The translations under genes were made by a program, and so were the position numbers. From Eikenella longinqua (GTDB lineage: Bacteria; Pseudomonadota; Gammaproteobacteria; Burkholderiales; Neisseriaceae), in assembly GCF_001648355.1 (NCBI RefSeq), contig NZ_LXSL01000009.1, forward strand, positions 1 through 64,000: a DNA stretch of 64,000 nt. Direction: 5' to 3'. The notes under the pieces were generated by a model, which saw only the letters and a program-made list of their open reading frames with translations, searched no databases and was not told where the DNA came from. Shown here one piece after another: positions 7,064 through 15,372 of this stretch. Numbering within the stretch: the first letter of the stretch is position 1; the number at the start of each line of letters is the position of its first letter.

Positions 7064-7630
7064 ATGAGCATCAAATCCGACCGCTGGATCCGCCGCATGG
7101 CCGAAGAGCACGGCATGATCGAGCCCTTCGAGCCCGGCCAAATCAAAGAGCAAGACGGCCGCCGCATCATCTCCTACGGCACATCGAGCTACGGCTACGA
7201 CATCCGCTGCGCCAACGAATTCAAAATCTTCACCAACATCAACAGCACCATCGTCGACCCGAAAAACTTCGACCCGAAAAACTTCGTTACCGTGGAAGAC
7301 GACTGCTGCATCATCCCGCCCAACTCCTTCGCCCTGGCGCGCACGGTGGAATACTTCCGCATCCCGCGCAACGTGCTCACCGTGTGCCTGGGCAAATCCA
7401 CCTACGCCCGCTGCGGCATCATCGTAAACGTTACCCCCTTCGAGCCGGAGTGGGAAGGCTACGTTACGCTGGAATTTTCCAACACCACGCCGCTGCCCGC
7501 CAAAATCTACGCCGGCGAAGGTGTAGCGCAAGTCCTCTTCTTCGAGAGCGACGAAGTGTGCGAAACGTCCTACAAAGACCGCAAAGGCAAATACATGGGG
7601 CAAACTGGCGTTACCCTGCCCAAGGCATAA
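7064..7630 (+). CDS. dcd: dCTP deaminase
   Basis: A 188-aa protein, full length for the trimeric/hexameric dCTP deaminase family that converts dCTP to dUTP and ammonia for dTMP synthesis. Visible motifs: SSYGYDIR near residue 45, PPNSFALARTVEYF near 85, GKSTYARCGI and then NVTPFEPEWEG, which holds the catalytic glutamate. It has an isolated position with a DUS-based terminator behind it. It is highly similar in style to other betaproteobacterial Dcd proteins, with no sign of damage. Confidence 0.97.
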   Translation: MSIKSDRWIRRMAEEHGMIEPFEPGQIKEQDGRRIISYGTSSYGYDIRCANEFKIFTNINSTIVDPKNFDPKNFVTVEDDCCIIPPNSFALARTVEYFRIPRNVLTVCLGKSTYARCGIIVNVTPFEPEWEGYVTLEFSNTTPLPAKIYAGEGVAQVLFFESDEVCETSYKDRKGKYMGQTGVTLPKA

Positions 7631-7644
7631 GCCGCCGCCACGAT

Positions 7645-7681
7645 AAAGGCTACCTGAAAACCATTTTTCAGGTAGCCTTTT
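7645..7681. terminator. bidirectional DUS-pair terminator (dcd / lrp)
   Basis: Inverted DUS arms around CCA, flanked by AAA and TTTT, between the convergent ends of dcd and the Lrp-type gene. The structure works on both strands. Confidence 0.8.
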
Positions 7682-7701
7682 GCTTCGATACGGCTCAGTT
7701 T

Positions 7702-8193
7702 CTACTCTTCCCAATCCTCCAGCGCCAGCGGGCCGTTTTCCTTCACTTCCTCCATCACCACATAGCTGCGGCTTTCCACCGCCGAGGGCAGTTGCAGCAG
7801 GATTTTGCCGAGCATGTCGCGGTAGGCGGACATGTCTTGCAGGCGCACTTTGATCAGGTAGTCGTATTCGCCCGACACAAGGTGGCATTCGAGAATCTGT
7901 GGAATCTGCTGCACTTCGCGGCGGAATTCTTCAAAAATATCGCCGGATTTGGAATGCAGCTTGATTTCCACAAACACCAAAAGGCCGTAGCCGAGCCGGG
8001 CGGGATTGAGGCGGGCGTGGTAGCCGGTGATGTGGCCGTCGCGTTCCAGCCGGCGCACGCGTTCGGTAACGGGCGTGGCGGAGAGGCCGACGCGCTCGGC
8101 CAGCTCGGTCATGCTCAGGCGGGCGTTTTCCTGCAAAAGCTTGAGGATGCGGTAGTCGATGCTGTCGGCTTCTTTCAGTTGTCGGTTGGGCAT
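7702..8193 (-). CDS. Lrp/AsnC family transcriptional regulator
   Basis: A 163-aa protein. The N-terminal winged helix-turn-helix (IDYRILKLLQENARLS, then LAERVGLSATPVTERVRRLE) is followed by the RAM/AsnC ligand-binding domain (VEIKLHSK, then CHLVSGEYDYLIKVRLQDM). Such octameric regulators sense amino acids, usually leucine, and control transport and catabolism. It resembles the leucine-responsive branch most closely. The next gene upstream is pnp, in the same orientation but separated by a terminator, so it is probably its own unit. Confidence 0.92.
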   Translation of the reverse strand: MPNRQLKEADSIDYRILKLLQENARLSMTELAERVGLSATPVTERVRRLERDGHITGYHARLNPARLGYGLLVFVEIKLHSKSGDIFEEFRREVQQIPQILECHLVSGEYDYLIKVRLQDMSAYRDMLGKILLQLPSAVESRSYVVMEEVKENGPLALEDWEE

Positions 8194-8212
8194 GGACGTC
8201 TCCTATGATTGG

Positions 8213-8254
8213 AAAGACTATCTGAAAACGGTGCAGCGGTTTTCAGGTAGCCTT
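8213..8254 (-). terminator. DUS-pair terminator of pnp
   Basis: One perfect DUS at 8239-8252 pairs with a decayed copy (GACTATCTGAAAAC) at 8216-8229, directly after the pnp stop. The two changes in the left arm keep most of the stem. Confidence 0.65.
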
Positions 8255-8267
8255 GATTGTTGCGCGC

Positions 8268-10373
8268 TTATTGCTCGCGGATTTGGTCGAGCAGGGCTTT
8301 CATGGAGAGGCGCACGCGGCCGCGGTCGTCTACTTCCAGCGCTTTCACGCGCACGTTTTGGCCGACTTTGAGGTAGTCGTGCACGTCTTTCACGCGCTCG
8401 TGGGCAATCTGGCTGATGTGCACCAGGCCGTCTTTGCCAGGCATCACGGATACGATGGCGCCCACGTTGTTGTCCAAAATCTTAATCACCACGCCGTTGT
8501 ACACCTGGCCCACTTCCACTTCGGCGGTGATTTCTTCGATGCGCTTGCGGGCAGCTTCTACGGATTCCACATTCACGGCGGCGATGGTGATGGTGCCGTC
8601 GTCTTCGATGTTGATTTCGGTGCCGGTTTCGGCGGTGAGGGCGCGGATGGTTTCGCCGCCTTTGCCGATTACGTCGCGGATTTTGTCTTGGTTAATCTTC
8701 ATGGTGAAGAGGCGCGGGGCGTGCTGCGAGAGCTCCTGCGGGCCGGCCACGGCGGTTTGCATCTGCTGGAGGATGTGCAGGCGGGCTTCTTTGGCCTGCG
8801 CCAGGGCAATCTGCATGATTTCTTTGGTGATGCCTTGGATTTTGATGTCCATTTGCAGGGCGGTAACGCCTTCGGTGGTGCCGGCCACTTTGAAATCCAT
8901 GTCGCCGAGGTGGTCTTCGTCGCCCAGAATATCGGTAAGCACGGCGAATTTGTTGCCTTCCAAAATCAGGCCCATGGCGATGCCGGCCACGTGGGCTTTC
9001 AGCGGCACGCCGGCGGAGAGCAGGCTCAGGCAGCCGCCGCACACGGAGGCCATGGAGGAAGAGCCGTTGGACTCGGTGATTTCAGACACCACGCGCATGG
9101 TGTAGCTGAAATCTTCGGGCGCGGGCAGCACAGCCAGCAGGGCGCGTTTGGCCAGGCGGCCGTGGCCGATTTCGCGGCGTTTGGGCGCGCCCATGCGGCC
9201 GACTTCGCCGGTGGAATAGGGCGGGAAGTTGTAGTGCAGCATGAAGCGGTCGGTGTATTCGCCGCTCAGGGCGTCGATGATTTGCTCGTCGCGCTGGGTG
9301 CCGAGGGTGGCCACGGCCAGGGATTGGGTTTCGCCGCGGGTGAAGAGGGCGGAGCCGTGGGTGCGCGGCAGCACGCCGGTTTGGATGTTGATGGGGCGCA
9401 CGGTGCGGGTGTCGCGGCCGTCGATGCGCGGCTGGCCGGCCAGAATCTGGCCGCGTACCACGTCGGCTTCCAAATGCTTGAAAATGCCTTTGATTTCGTT
9501 GGCGGCCAGGGTGTCGGTGTCTTCCGTGATCAGGGCTTCTTTCACGGCGGCCCAGGCTTCGTCCAGCTTGGCGCTGCGGGCTTGTTTCTGGCGGATTTTG
9601 AAGGCTTCCTGAATGGTGGCGCCGGCGATTTCGCGCACTTTGGCCACCAGTTCGGCGTTGGTTTCGGGCGCCTGCCAATCCCACACTTCGGGGTTCACTT
9701 CGTCGGCCAGTTCGTTGATGGCGCGGATCACGGCCTGCATTTCATCGTGGCCGTATACCACTGCGCCGAGCATCACGTCTTCGGGCAGAATCTGCGCTTC
9801 GGATTCCACCATCAGCACGGCCTGCGCGGTACCAGCCACCACCAAATCCAGCCGCGAACGGGAAAGCTGGGTTTTGGTGGGGTTCAGCACGTATTGGCCG
9901 TCCACATAGCCCACGCGCGCGGCGCCGATGGGGCCGGCAAAGGGCACGCCGCTCAACACCAGCGCGGCAGAAGCGCCGATCATGGCGGGGATGTCGCTGT
10001 CAATTTCAGAATCGCAAGACACAACCATGGCCACGATTTGGATGTCGTGGTAGAAGCCTTCGGGGAAGAGCGGGCGGATGGGGCGGTCGATCAGGCGGCT
10101 GGTGAGGATTTCTTTTTCGCTCTGTTTGCCTTCGCGCTTAAAGAAGCCGCCGGGGATTTTGCCTGCGGCGTAGGTGCGCTCCAGATAATCCACGGTGAGC
10201 GGGAAGAAATCCTGCCCGGCTTTCACTTCTTTATTGGCGGTAACGGCCACCAGCACCACGGTTTCGCCCATGGACACTTTCACTGCGGCGGCGGCCTGGC
10301 GGGCGATTTCGCCGGTTTCGATGGAAACGGTGTGCTGGCCGTATTGGAAGGTTTTCACGTGTTTGTTAAACAT
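8268..10373 (-). CDS. pnp: polynucleotide phosphorylase
   Basis: A 701-aa protein, the normal length. It contains two RNase PH-like domains (first about 1-215, second about 310-545, with GRDTRTVRPI and FTRGETQSLA), a KH domain (INQDKIRDVIGKGGETIR near 560) and a C-terminal S1 domain (GQVYNGVVIKILDNNVGAIV near 620). It degrades RNA 3' to 5' by phosphorolysis and is a degradosome component. No rpsO gene lies upstream, unlike in many proteobacteria. The long open frame on the opposite strand is a shadow. Confidence 0.98.
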   Translation of the reverse strand: MFNKHVKTFQYGQHTVSIETGEIARQAAAAVKVSMGETVVLVAVTANKEVKAGQDFFPLTVDYLERTYAAGKIPGGFFKREGKQSEKEILTSRLIDRPIRPLFPEGFYHDIQIVAMVVSCDSEIDSDIPAMIGASAALVLSGVPFAGPIGAARVGYVDGQYVLNPTKTQLSRSRLDLVVAGTAQAVLMVESEAQILPEDVMLGAVVYGHDEMQAVIRAINELADEVNPEVWDWQAPETNAELVAKVREIAGATIQEAFKIRQKQARSAKLDEAWAAVKEALITEDTDTLAANEIKGIFKHLEADVVRGQILAGQPRIDGRDTRTVRPINIQTGVLPRTHGSALFTRGETQSLAVATLGTQRDEQIIDALSGEYTDRFMLHYNFPPYSTGEVGRMGAPKRREIGHGRLAKRALLAVLPAPEDFSYTMRVVSEITESNGSSSMASVCGGCLSLLSAGVPLKAHVAGIAMGLILEGNKFAVLTDILGDEDHLGDMDFKVAGTTEGVTALQMDIKIQGITKEIMQIALAQAKEARLHILQQMQTAVAGPQELSQHAPRLFTMKINQDKIRDVIGKGGETIRALTAETGTEINIEDDGTITIAAVNVESVEAARKRIEEITAEVEVGQVYNGVVIKILDNNVGAIVSVMPGKDGLVHISQIAHERVKDVHDYLKVGQNVRVKALEVDDRGRVRLSMKALLDQIREQ

Positions 10374-10764
10374 AAATATTCCTTTAAAACAGAAGCCGCT
10401 GCCGCTAAAACACTAAGCATGCACCCGCCGCGCAAGCGCATGGTTAGGGTTTCAGACAGGCAGGGCCGGATGGGAAAATAAACAATCGGCTCAGGCTACC
10501 TGAAAAAACCAAAGGCAGCCCGAAACCGGCGCGCATTCTAACACGCCGCCGGGCGGATTGCACCGTATAAACAAGATAATCCGTTTTTCAGGTAGCCTCT
10601 GCGCCTGCCTGAGGCTACCTGAAAATAGCTGCGGGCTAGGCGCCTTGCTGAAACGTGGTTTTCGGGCGGCTTATTTTTTCAGGTAGCCTGCAATGGTAGG
10701 GAGAAAAGCAGCCTCGGAGATACGGGGCGATTAGTTGGAAGTTGCCTGCGTTCCACACACCTAA
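10374..10764. other. pnp upstream region with four DUS
   Basis: No gene is seen in these 391 bp. The pnp leader and promoter must lie here. DUS occur near 10493, 10574, 10613 and 10677. The two at 10574 and 10613 form an inverted pair, placed between pnp and the tail of the next minus-strand gene, so it can terminate the latter. Confidence 0.5.
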
Positions 10765-11136
10765 TCAAACAGGCTGCCCCTGCTGGAAATACAGTTGATA
10801 CTTTTCAAAAGCATCCTGCCATATCAAATGTCGGTTGGCCGTGAGCGTGGCCAGGATAATCTGCACCAATTTGTTTTGATCTTGTTCGGCGATTTCGTTT
10901 GCGCCACAATAAGTTTTGTGCAGCTGCTTGAGCGTTTCGCTATCGGGCGGATTGAGCGGTATTGCTTGATTTTTGTCTATCGCGCAATAACCAAAGCCAT
11001 CAAATGAAACAGCGTGCAAGCACAGGCATTGTTTGTTGGCGGCAACGAAATCAACACCGATGCTGCCGGAGAAAAAATGATAATCGCCGGAACGGAATTG
11101 GGGAACGGGGCAGAAATGGTGTTCATCAGATAACAT
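10765..11136 (-). CDS. hypothetical protein
   Basis: A 123-aa protein from the ATG at 11136, chosen because GAGAGAA precedes it and because the upstream in-frame extension looks non-coding. It is probably a soluble cytosolic protein with several Cys and His residues (HHFCPVPQF, then QCLCLHAVSFDGFGYCAI), perhaps a cleft or metal site. No family recognised. It stands alone between pnp and the divergently transcribed YccS-type gene. Confidence 0.55.
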   Translation of the reverse strand: MLSDEHHFCPVPQFRSGDYHFFSGSIGVDFVAANKQCLCLHAVSFDGFGYCAIDKNQAIPLNPPDSETLKQLHKTYCGANEIAEQDQNKLVQIILATLTANRHLIWQDAFEKYQLYFQQGQPV

Positions 11137-11293
11137 GATTCTCTCTGTCTTATGCAGCTGTTTTAAAAACATTTTAGTATACCCAATCTTTGGACTGCCT
11201 GAAACCGCCCTCTCTTTCCCGAAGCCTTTCCAGTCCGGCAAAACACGAAGCCTAAGCACGATACAAAACAAATTTCAAATCGCCGACACATCA

Positions 11294-11336
11294 TTTTTCA
11301 GGTAGCCTCTGCGTGGGCAAGGAGGCTACCTGAAAA
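11294..11336. repeat. inverted DUS pair between divergent genes
   Basis: Arms of about 16 bp (ATTTTCAGGTAGCCTC and its complement). Both flanking genes start away from it, so it cannot be their terminator. Confidence 0.6.
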
Positions 11337-11423
11337 TCCCAGCAGCAGCAAAAGCCGCGCCCGTATCACGCCGCGCCCCGCCTGCGCTACAATACCGCCC
11401 TTTCCCCTTCCGCCCCCTTCCCC

Positions 11424-13646
11424 ATGCTCCGCCCTTCCCGCCTCAAATGGTTTTCCGCCCGTATGCTGGCCGCGCTGCCGATGTTTGTGAGCGTGAGCAC
11501 CGCCGTGCTGGCCGTGTGGTATTGGCAAAAGCCGCTGATGTGTATGCCGCTGGTGCTCGGCGTGATTGCCGGCGCGCTGGTGGATTTGGACAACCGCCTC
11601 ACCGGCCGCATCAAAAACGTGCTGCTCACCATCGCCGCCTTCAGCGTGTCCTCGCTCGCCGTGCAACTCACCTTCGGCCGGCCGCTGCTCTTCCTCGCAG
11701 CCATGACCGCGCTCACCTTTATCTTCACCCTCTCCGGTGCCGTCAGCCTGCGCTACCGCACCATCTCCTTCGGCACGCTGGTGGTGGCGCTCTACACCAT
11801 CCTCACGCTCAACCACAGCATGGCCTGGTATGCCAACACCCTGCTGATTTTGTGCGGCACCCTGCTCTACAGCGGCAACACCCTGCTGCTGCACCTCATC
11901 CTGCCCCACCGCCCCGTGCAAGACAGCATGGCCGCCGCCTATGGCGAGCTGGCCGCCTACCTCGACATCAAAGCCCAATTCTTCGACCCCGACGACACCG
12001 AGCAGCTCGAACAGCGCCAAATCGAGCTGGCCATGCAAAACGGCAAAGTCATCGCCACCTTCAACCAAGTGCGCAACGCCCTGTTTTACCGCATGCGCGG
12101 CCAACACCGCCACCCGCGCACCACCCGTATGCTGCACGACTACCTCGCCGCGCAAGACATCCACGAGCGCGCCGCCTCCAGCTACATCGGCGAATACCGC
12201 CGCTTCGTGGCCAATCTCAGCCACAGCGACCTCATCTTCCGCATCCAGCGCCTCATCGAATGGCAGGCGCAGGCCTGCCGCGACACCGCCCAAAGCCTGC
12301 GCCAAGGCCTCGAGCCGCCCGATAACGCCAAGCTCGGCAAACTGATGGACGGCATCCGCCGCTCCCTGCAACACCACCAAGCCGACCCCGCCGCCGCCAA
12401 TCCCGATTTGCCCCGCCTGCTCGACAACCTCGGCGGCATAAACTACCAGCTCACCCACCTCGCCCGCATCCAAAGCCCCGCGCCCGACGGCGGCAACAGC
12501 GAGCAAACCCGCATCTTGCGCGAAGAGGCCGGCGGCTGGCGCCACATCGCCGGCATCCTGCGCAGCCATTGCCATTTCGATTCCGCCGTATTCCGCCACG
12601 CCGTGCGCCTGTCAATTGTCGTATCCGTGTGCATCGCCCTGGTGGAAAGCCTCAAGCTGCCCATGGGCTACTGGATACTGCTCACCGCCGTATTTGTGTG
12701 CCAGCCCAACTACTCCGCCACCAAAAGCCGCCTCGCCCAGCGCATGGCCGGCACCCTAGCCGGCGTGGCTGCCGGCTCCCTGCTGCCCTATTTCACCCCC
12801 TCACTGCCCACCCAGCTTGCCGTGGTCGCCCTTTCCAGCACCCTGTTTTTCTTCTTCCGCACCAACAAATACAGCTACTCCACCTTCTTCATCACCATCC
12901 AAGCCATCACCAACCTCTACATCGCCGGCCTGCACGGCGCCGACGCCCTGCCCTGGCGCCTGCTCGACACCCTCATCGGCTGCGGCATCGCCTGGTGGGC
13001 CGTTTCCATGCTCTGGCCCGACTGGCACTACCTCTCCCTGCCCCGCACCGCCGGCCAAGCCCTCGCCAGCCACGCAGGCTACCTGAAAACCATCGCCTGC
13101 CAGCTGCAAAAAGGCAGCCACAGCGACGATACTGCCTATCGCAGCGCACGCCGCCGCGCCCACGAAAGCGCCGCCCAACTCAGCAGCACCCTCTCCGACA
13201 TGTCCGGTCAGCCGCAAAAATACGCCGCCCACCTGCCCGGCGGCTTCACCCTGCTCAAAACCGTATACGCCCTCAGCGCCTACATCTCCGCCCTCGGCGC
13301 CTACCGCCACCGCCTCAGCACCGAGCAAGCCGACCCCGCTTTCCTCCAAGCCTTCCGCACCGCCGCCGAGCACACCGCCGATTTGCTCACCCGCCTGCCG
13401 GAGCTGCCCAGCCAAGATTTTCAGGTAGCCTATGCCGCCCTGCAGCAGCAGCTCGAACGCCTCCGCCCCAACGAATGCAGCCCCCTGCCCCACCCACACA
13501 CCCTGTGGCAACAACTCCGGCTCATCGCCAAACTCCTGCCCCCCGCCCACCAAGCCCTGCACGCCGAAACCGCCCCGCCGCTGCCGAACCAAGCAAACGA
13601 CACCCCGCCGTCAGCGGCTAACCCGCCCGGGAAAAAGGCTACCTGA
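11424..13646 (+). CDS. YccS/YhfK-type FUSC membrane protein
   Basis: A 740-aa inner-membrane protein. Six N-terminal membrane spans (about 15-160), a cytosolic helical region (about 165-390), then a second FUSC-type membrane block (about 395-520, GYWILLTAVFVCQPNYSATKSRLAQRMAGT split over two runs) and a cytosolic tail. This architecture matches the YccS/YhfK family related to aromatic-acid efflux proteins; the substrate is unknown. An in-frame DUS near 13078 encodes G-Y-L-K. The stop codon TGA at 13644 is itself part of a DUS. Confidence 0.88.
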   Translation: MLRPSRLKWFSARMLAALPMFVSVSTAVLAVWYWQKPLMCMPLVLGVIAGALVDLDNRLTGRIKNVLLTIAAFSVSSLAVQLTFGRPLLFLAAMTALTFIFTLSGAVSLRYRTISFGTLVVALYTILTLNHSMAWYANTLLILCGTLLYSGNTLLLHLILPHRPVQDSMAAAYGELAAYLDIKAQFFDPDDTEQLEQRQIELAMQNGKVIATFNQVRNALFYRMRGQHRHPRTTRMLHDYLAAQDIHERAASSYIGEYRRFVANLSHSDLIFRIQRLIEWQAQACRDTAQSLRQGLEPPDNAKLGKLMDGIRRSLQHHQADPAAANPDLPRLLDNLGGINYQLTHLARIQSPAPDGGNSEQTRILREEAGGWRHIAGILRSHCHFDSAVFRHAVRLSIVVSVCIALVESLKLPMGYWILLTAVFVCQPNYSATKSRLAQRMAGTLAGVAAGSLLPYFTPSLPTQLAVVALSSTLFFFFRTNKYSYSTFFITIQAITNLYIAGLHGADALPWRLLDTLIGCGIAWWAVSMLWPDWHYLSLPRTAGQALASHAGYLKTIACQLQKGSHSDDTAYRSARRRAHESAAQLSSTLSDMSGQPQKYAAHLPGGFTLLKTVYALSAYISALGAYRHRLSTEQADPAFLQAFRTAAEHTADLLTRLPELPSQDFQVAYAALQQQLERLRPNECSPLPHPHTLWQQLRLIAKLLPPAHQALHAETAPPLPNQANDTPPSAANPPGKKAT

Positions 13647-13681
13647 AAAATATTTTTCAGGTAGCCTTTTTCCCGGGCGGG
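13622..13681. terminator. 60-bp perfect palindrome, bidirectional terminator
   Basis: Two 29-base arms match perfectly around a central TA. Each arm consists of CCCGCCCGGG, an A-tract and a full DUS. It sits between the convergent yccS-type and dsbC genes and overlaps the last codons of the former. Confidence 0.8.
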
Positions 13682-13707
13682 CCAGCCGCTGCAAATCTGC
13701 CCAAACC

Positions 13708-14487
13708 TTATTTCTGGTTCGCCTCCAGCGCTTCCTGCAAGGCCTCTTTCGGCATATAGCCGGCCACGATTTTGCCGTTGGGGAACACGATGGTGGGCGT
13801 GCCGTTGAAGCCGAAGCGGTTGCCCAGCGCCATGGTGTCGCGCACGGGGTTGTCGCAGCCGGCGGATTCGGGCGGCACGGTGCCTTTGCGCATCCAGCCG
13901 GTCCAGGCGGCGGTGCGGTCGGGGCTGCACCAGATGCGGATGGCTTTGGCCTCGGCGGCGGGGTGCAGGTCGGGGATGGGCATGAGGAAGTTGTAGATGG
14001 TGATGTCGGTCATCTGCTCGAATTCTTTTTCCAGGCGGCGGCAGAAGGGGCAGTCGGGGTCGGAGAACACGGCCACTTGGAGCTTGCCGTTGCCGCGCAC
14101 TTCTTTGATGGCGGAATCGAAAGGCAGGGCGACATAGTCGATGCGGTTGAGCTCGTCGCGGCGGGCTTCGGAGAGGTTGCTGCGTTTGTTTACGTCAATC
14201 AGGTCGCCGGTAAACATATAGCCGCCGTCGGCAGTCATATACACCAGCTGGTTGTCGTTGAGGAACACTTCATACAGGCCGCTCACGGGGGCGGGGGATA
14301 CGCTCAACACTTCAATGCCTTGGTTGCCGTAGGTTTGGGTGAGCTTGCTGCGGATGGCGGCTTCGGGGCTGCCGGCGGGCGCGGATGCGGCGGCGGGCTG
14401 GGAGGCGCCTTGGGCGGCGGGCTGGGCGTTGCAGGCGGCCAGGGGCAGCAGCAGCGCCAGCATGATGGTGGAGAGGGTGTGTTTCAT
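13708..14487 (-). CDS. dsbC: DsbC disulfide isomerase (lipoprotein)
   Basis: A 259-aa protein. The signal sequence ends in a lipobox (LAAC, Cys19), unlike soluble E. coli DsbC, so it is probably a periplasm-facing lipoprotein. After an Ala/Pro/Gln-rich linker come the dimerisation domain (about 42-110) and the thioredoxin domain with active site C146-P-F-C149 and the cis-Pro loop (FNGTPTIVF). It reshuffles wrong disulfides. A further Cys pair (IWCSP, AGCDN) fits the family's structural disulfide. It is convergent with the yccS-type gene. Confidence 0.93.
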   Translation of the reverse strand: MKHTLSTIMLALLLPLAACNAQPAAQGASQPAAASAPAGSPEAAIRSKLTQTYGNQGIEVLSVSPAPVSGLYEVFLNDNQLVYMTADGGYMFTGDLIDVNKRSNLSEARRDELNRIDYVALPFDSAIKEVRGNGKLQVAVFSDPDCPFCRRLEKEFEQMTDITIYNFLMPIPDLHPAAEAKAIRIWCSPDRTAAWTGWMRKGTVPPESAGCDNPVRDTMALGNRFGFNGTPTIVFPNGKIVAGYMPKEALQEALEANQK

Positions 14488-14548
14488 GGGTTTGTTCTCG
14501 TTGGAAGGGTTAAAACGCGGGCATTATACAGAAATCTGCACGGGATGG

Positions 14549-14590
14549 TTTTCAGGTAGCCTGTTTGCGGCTTGAGGCTACCTGAAAAAT
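14549..14590 (-). terminator. inverted DUS pair
   Basis: DUS at 14549-14562 and 14575-14588, 17 bp after the stop of the 14607-15320 gene; likely its terminator, placed just ahead of dsbC. Confidence 0.65.
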
Positions 14591-14606
14591 CTTCCGCGCA
14601 TAAAAA

Positions 14607-15320
14607 CTAGGCTTCGGGATGAGTTTGCTTTGTCTGTTTGTGGCGGCGATACCGAGAGATACCAAGGATAATGCCCCACAGAATTAATATGAACAGCCAA
14701 ATCGGCCAAAGGAACATCGGCCATACCAGGTTGTAAATTGAACCGGGATAGTAACTTTCAAATTGTAAGGGAGGATTGCCGATTAGGGTAACACGCTCCC
14801 CTGCCAATACCGGGCTGACTTTTTCCACGGTAATGCTGCCTTTATTCCAGCCGGGGCGTTCGTGCAATTGGCATGTGGGGACAAAGTAGAATGCTTTACC
14901 GCTTCCATCGGCCGGGGTACTCAATTGTCGGCATTGCACGTGGTAGCCCATCGTGCTGGTTGGCAAAGCCTGATAGCGGCAGGTTTGGCCGTTTAAGCTG
15001 ATGGCAACGTACACCGGCTCGCCGGGGTTGTTGAAACGCAAGATCCAGTGGGTTTTCCATTCCTCCGTATCATCGTTATTGGTGCTGTATTCCCCTAGCT
15101 CCGGCCGATTGGATTCAGCATAAAAACATTGCCGATACCAAACCTTTTCCGTGCTAAACGGTCGGAACACCCCAAATTCGGCCGTTTCTCCTTGGCGCAA
15201 TACCATTTCGGTGCCGCTGGATGATGTGGACAACATAAACAAGCCCATCATCACGCCAAATACGGCCACTGCCGCCAGCCAAATCTTCACCGACAGCGAC
15301 ATCTTGTTCTTGCTGCCCAT
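14607..15320 (-). CDS. membrane protein of unknown function
   Basis: A 237-aa protein from the ATG at 15320 (an in-frame GTG lies 24 bases upstream). One membrane span at residues 9-30, a polar domain of about 150 residues with several cysteines (YRQCFYAES, QTCRYQAL, HVQCRQL, PTCQLHE) that suggest extracytoplasmic disulfides, then two close hydrophobic stretches (WPMFLWPIWLFILILWGIIL) and a basic tail. I do not recognise the family. It lies downstream of earP in the same direction, 52 bp from its stop. Confidence 0.65.
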   Translation of the reverse strand: MGSKNKMSLSVKIWLAAVAVFGVMMGLFMLSTSSSGTEMVLRQGETAEFGVFRPFSTEKVWYRQCFYAESNRPELGEYSTNNDDTEEWKTHWILRFNNPGEPVYVAISLNGQTCRYQALPTSTMGYHVQCRQLSTPADGSGKAFYFVPTCQLHERPGWNKGSITVEKVSPVLAGERVTLIGNPPLQFESYYPGSIYNLVWPMFLWPIWLFILILWGIILGISRYRRHKQTKQTHPEA

Positions 15321-15372
15321 ATCGTGTCTTTCTATGGTTTCCACGGATTTCCGTATCCTACACCCTCCCCGC

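Noticed and set aside
8253..10481. 742-codon open frame opposite pnp
   Set aside because: It exactly mirrors pnp, has a His/Gly/Ala/Phe-rich composition typical of antisense frames in GC-rich genes, and has no domain.
10493..10690. CRISPR-like array of short repeats
   Set aside because: The repeats are DUS in both orientations with irregular spacing and no uniform spacers; no cas genes in the window.
11298..12599. 433-codon frame opposite the YccS-type gene
   Set aside because: Shadow; product is Gly/Ala/Glu/His-rich without a fold I recognise.
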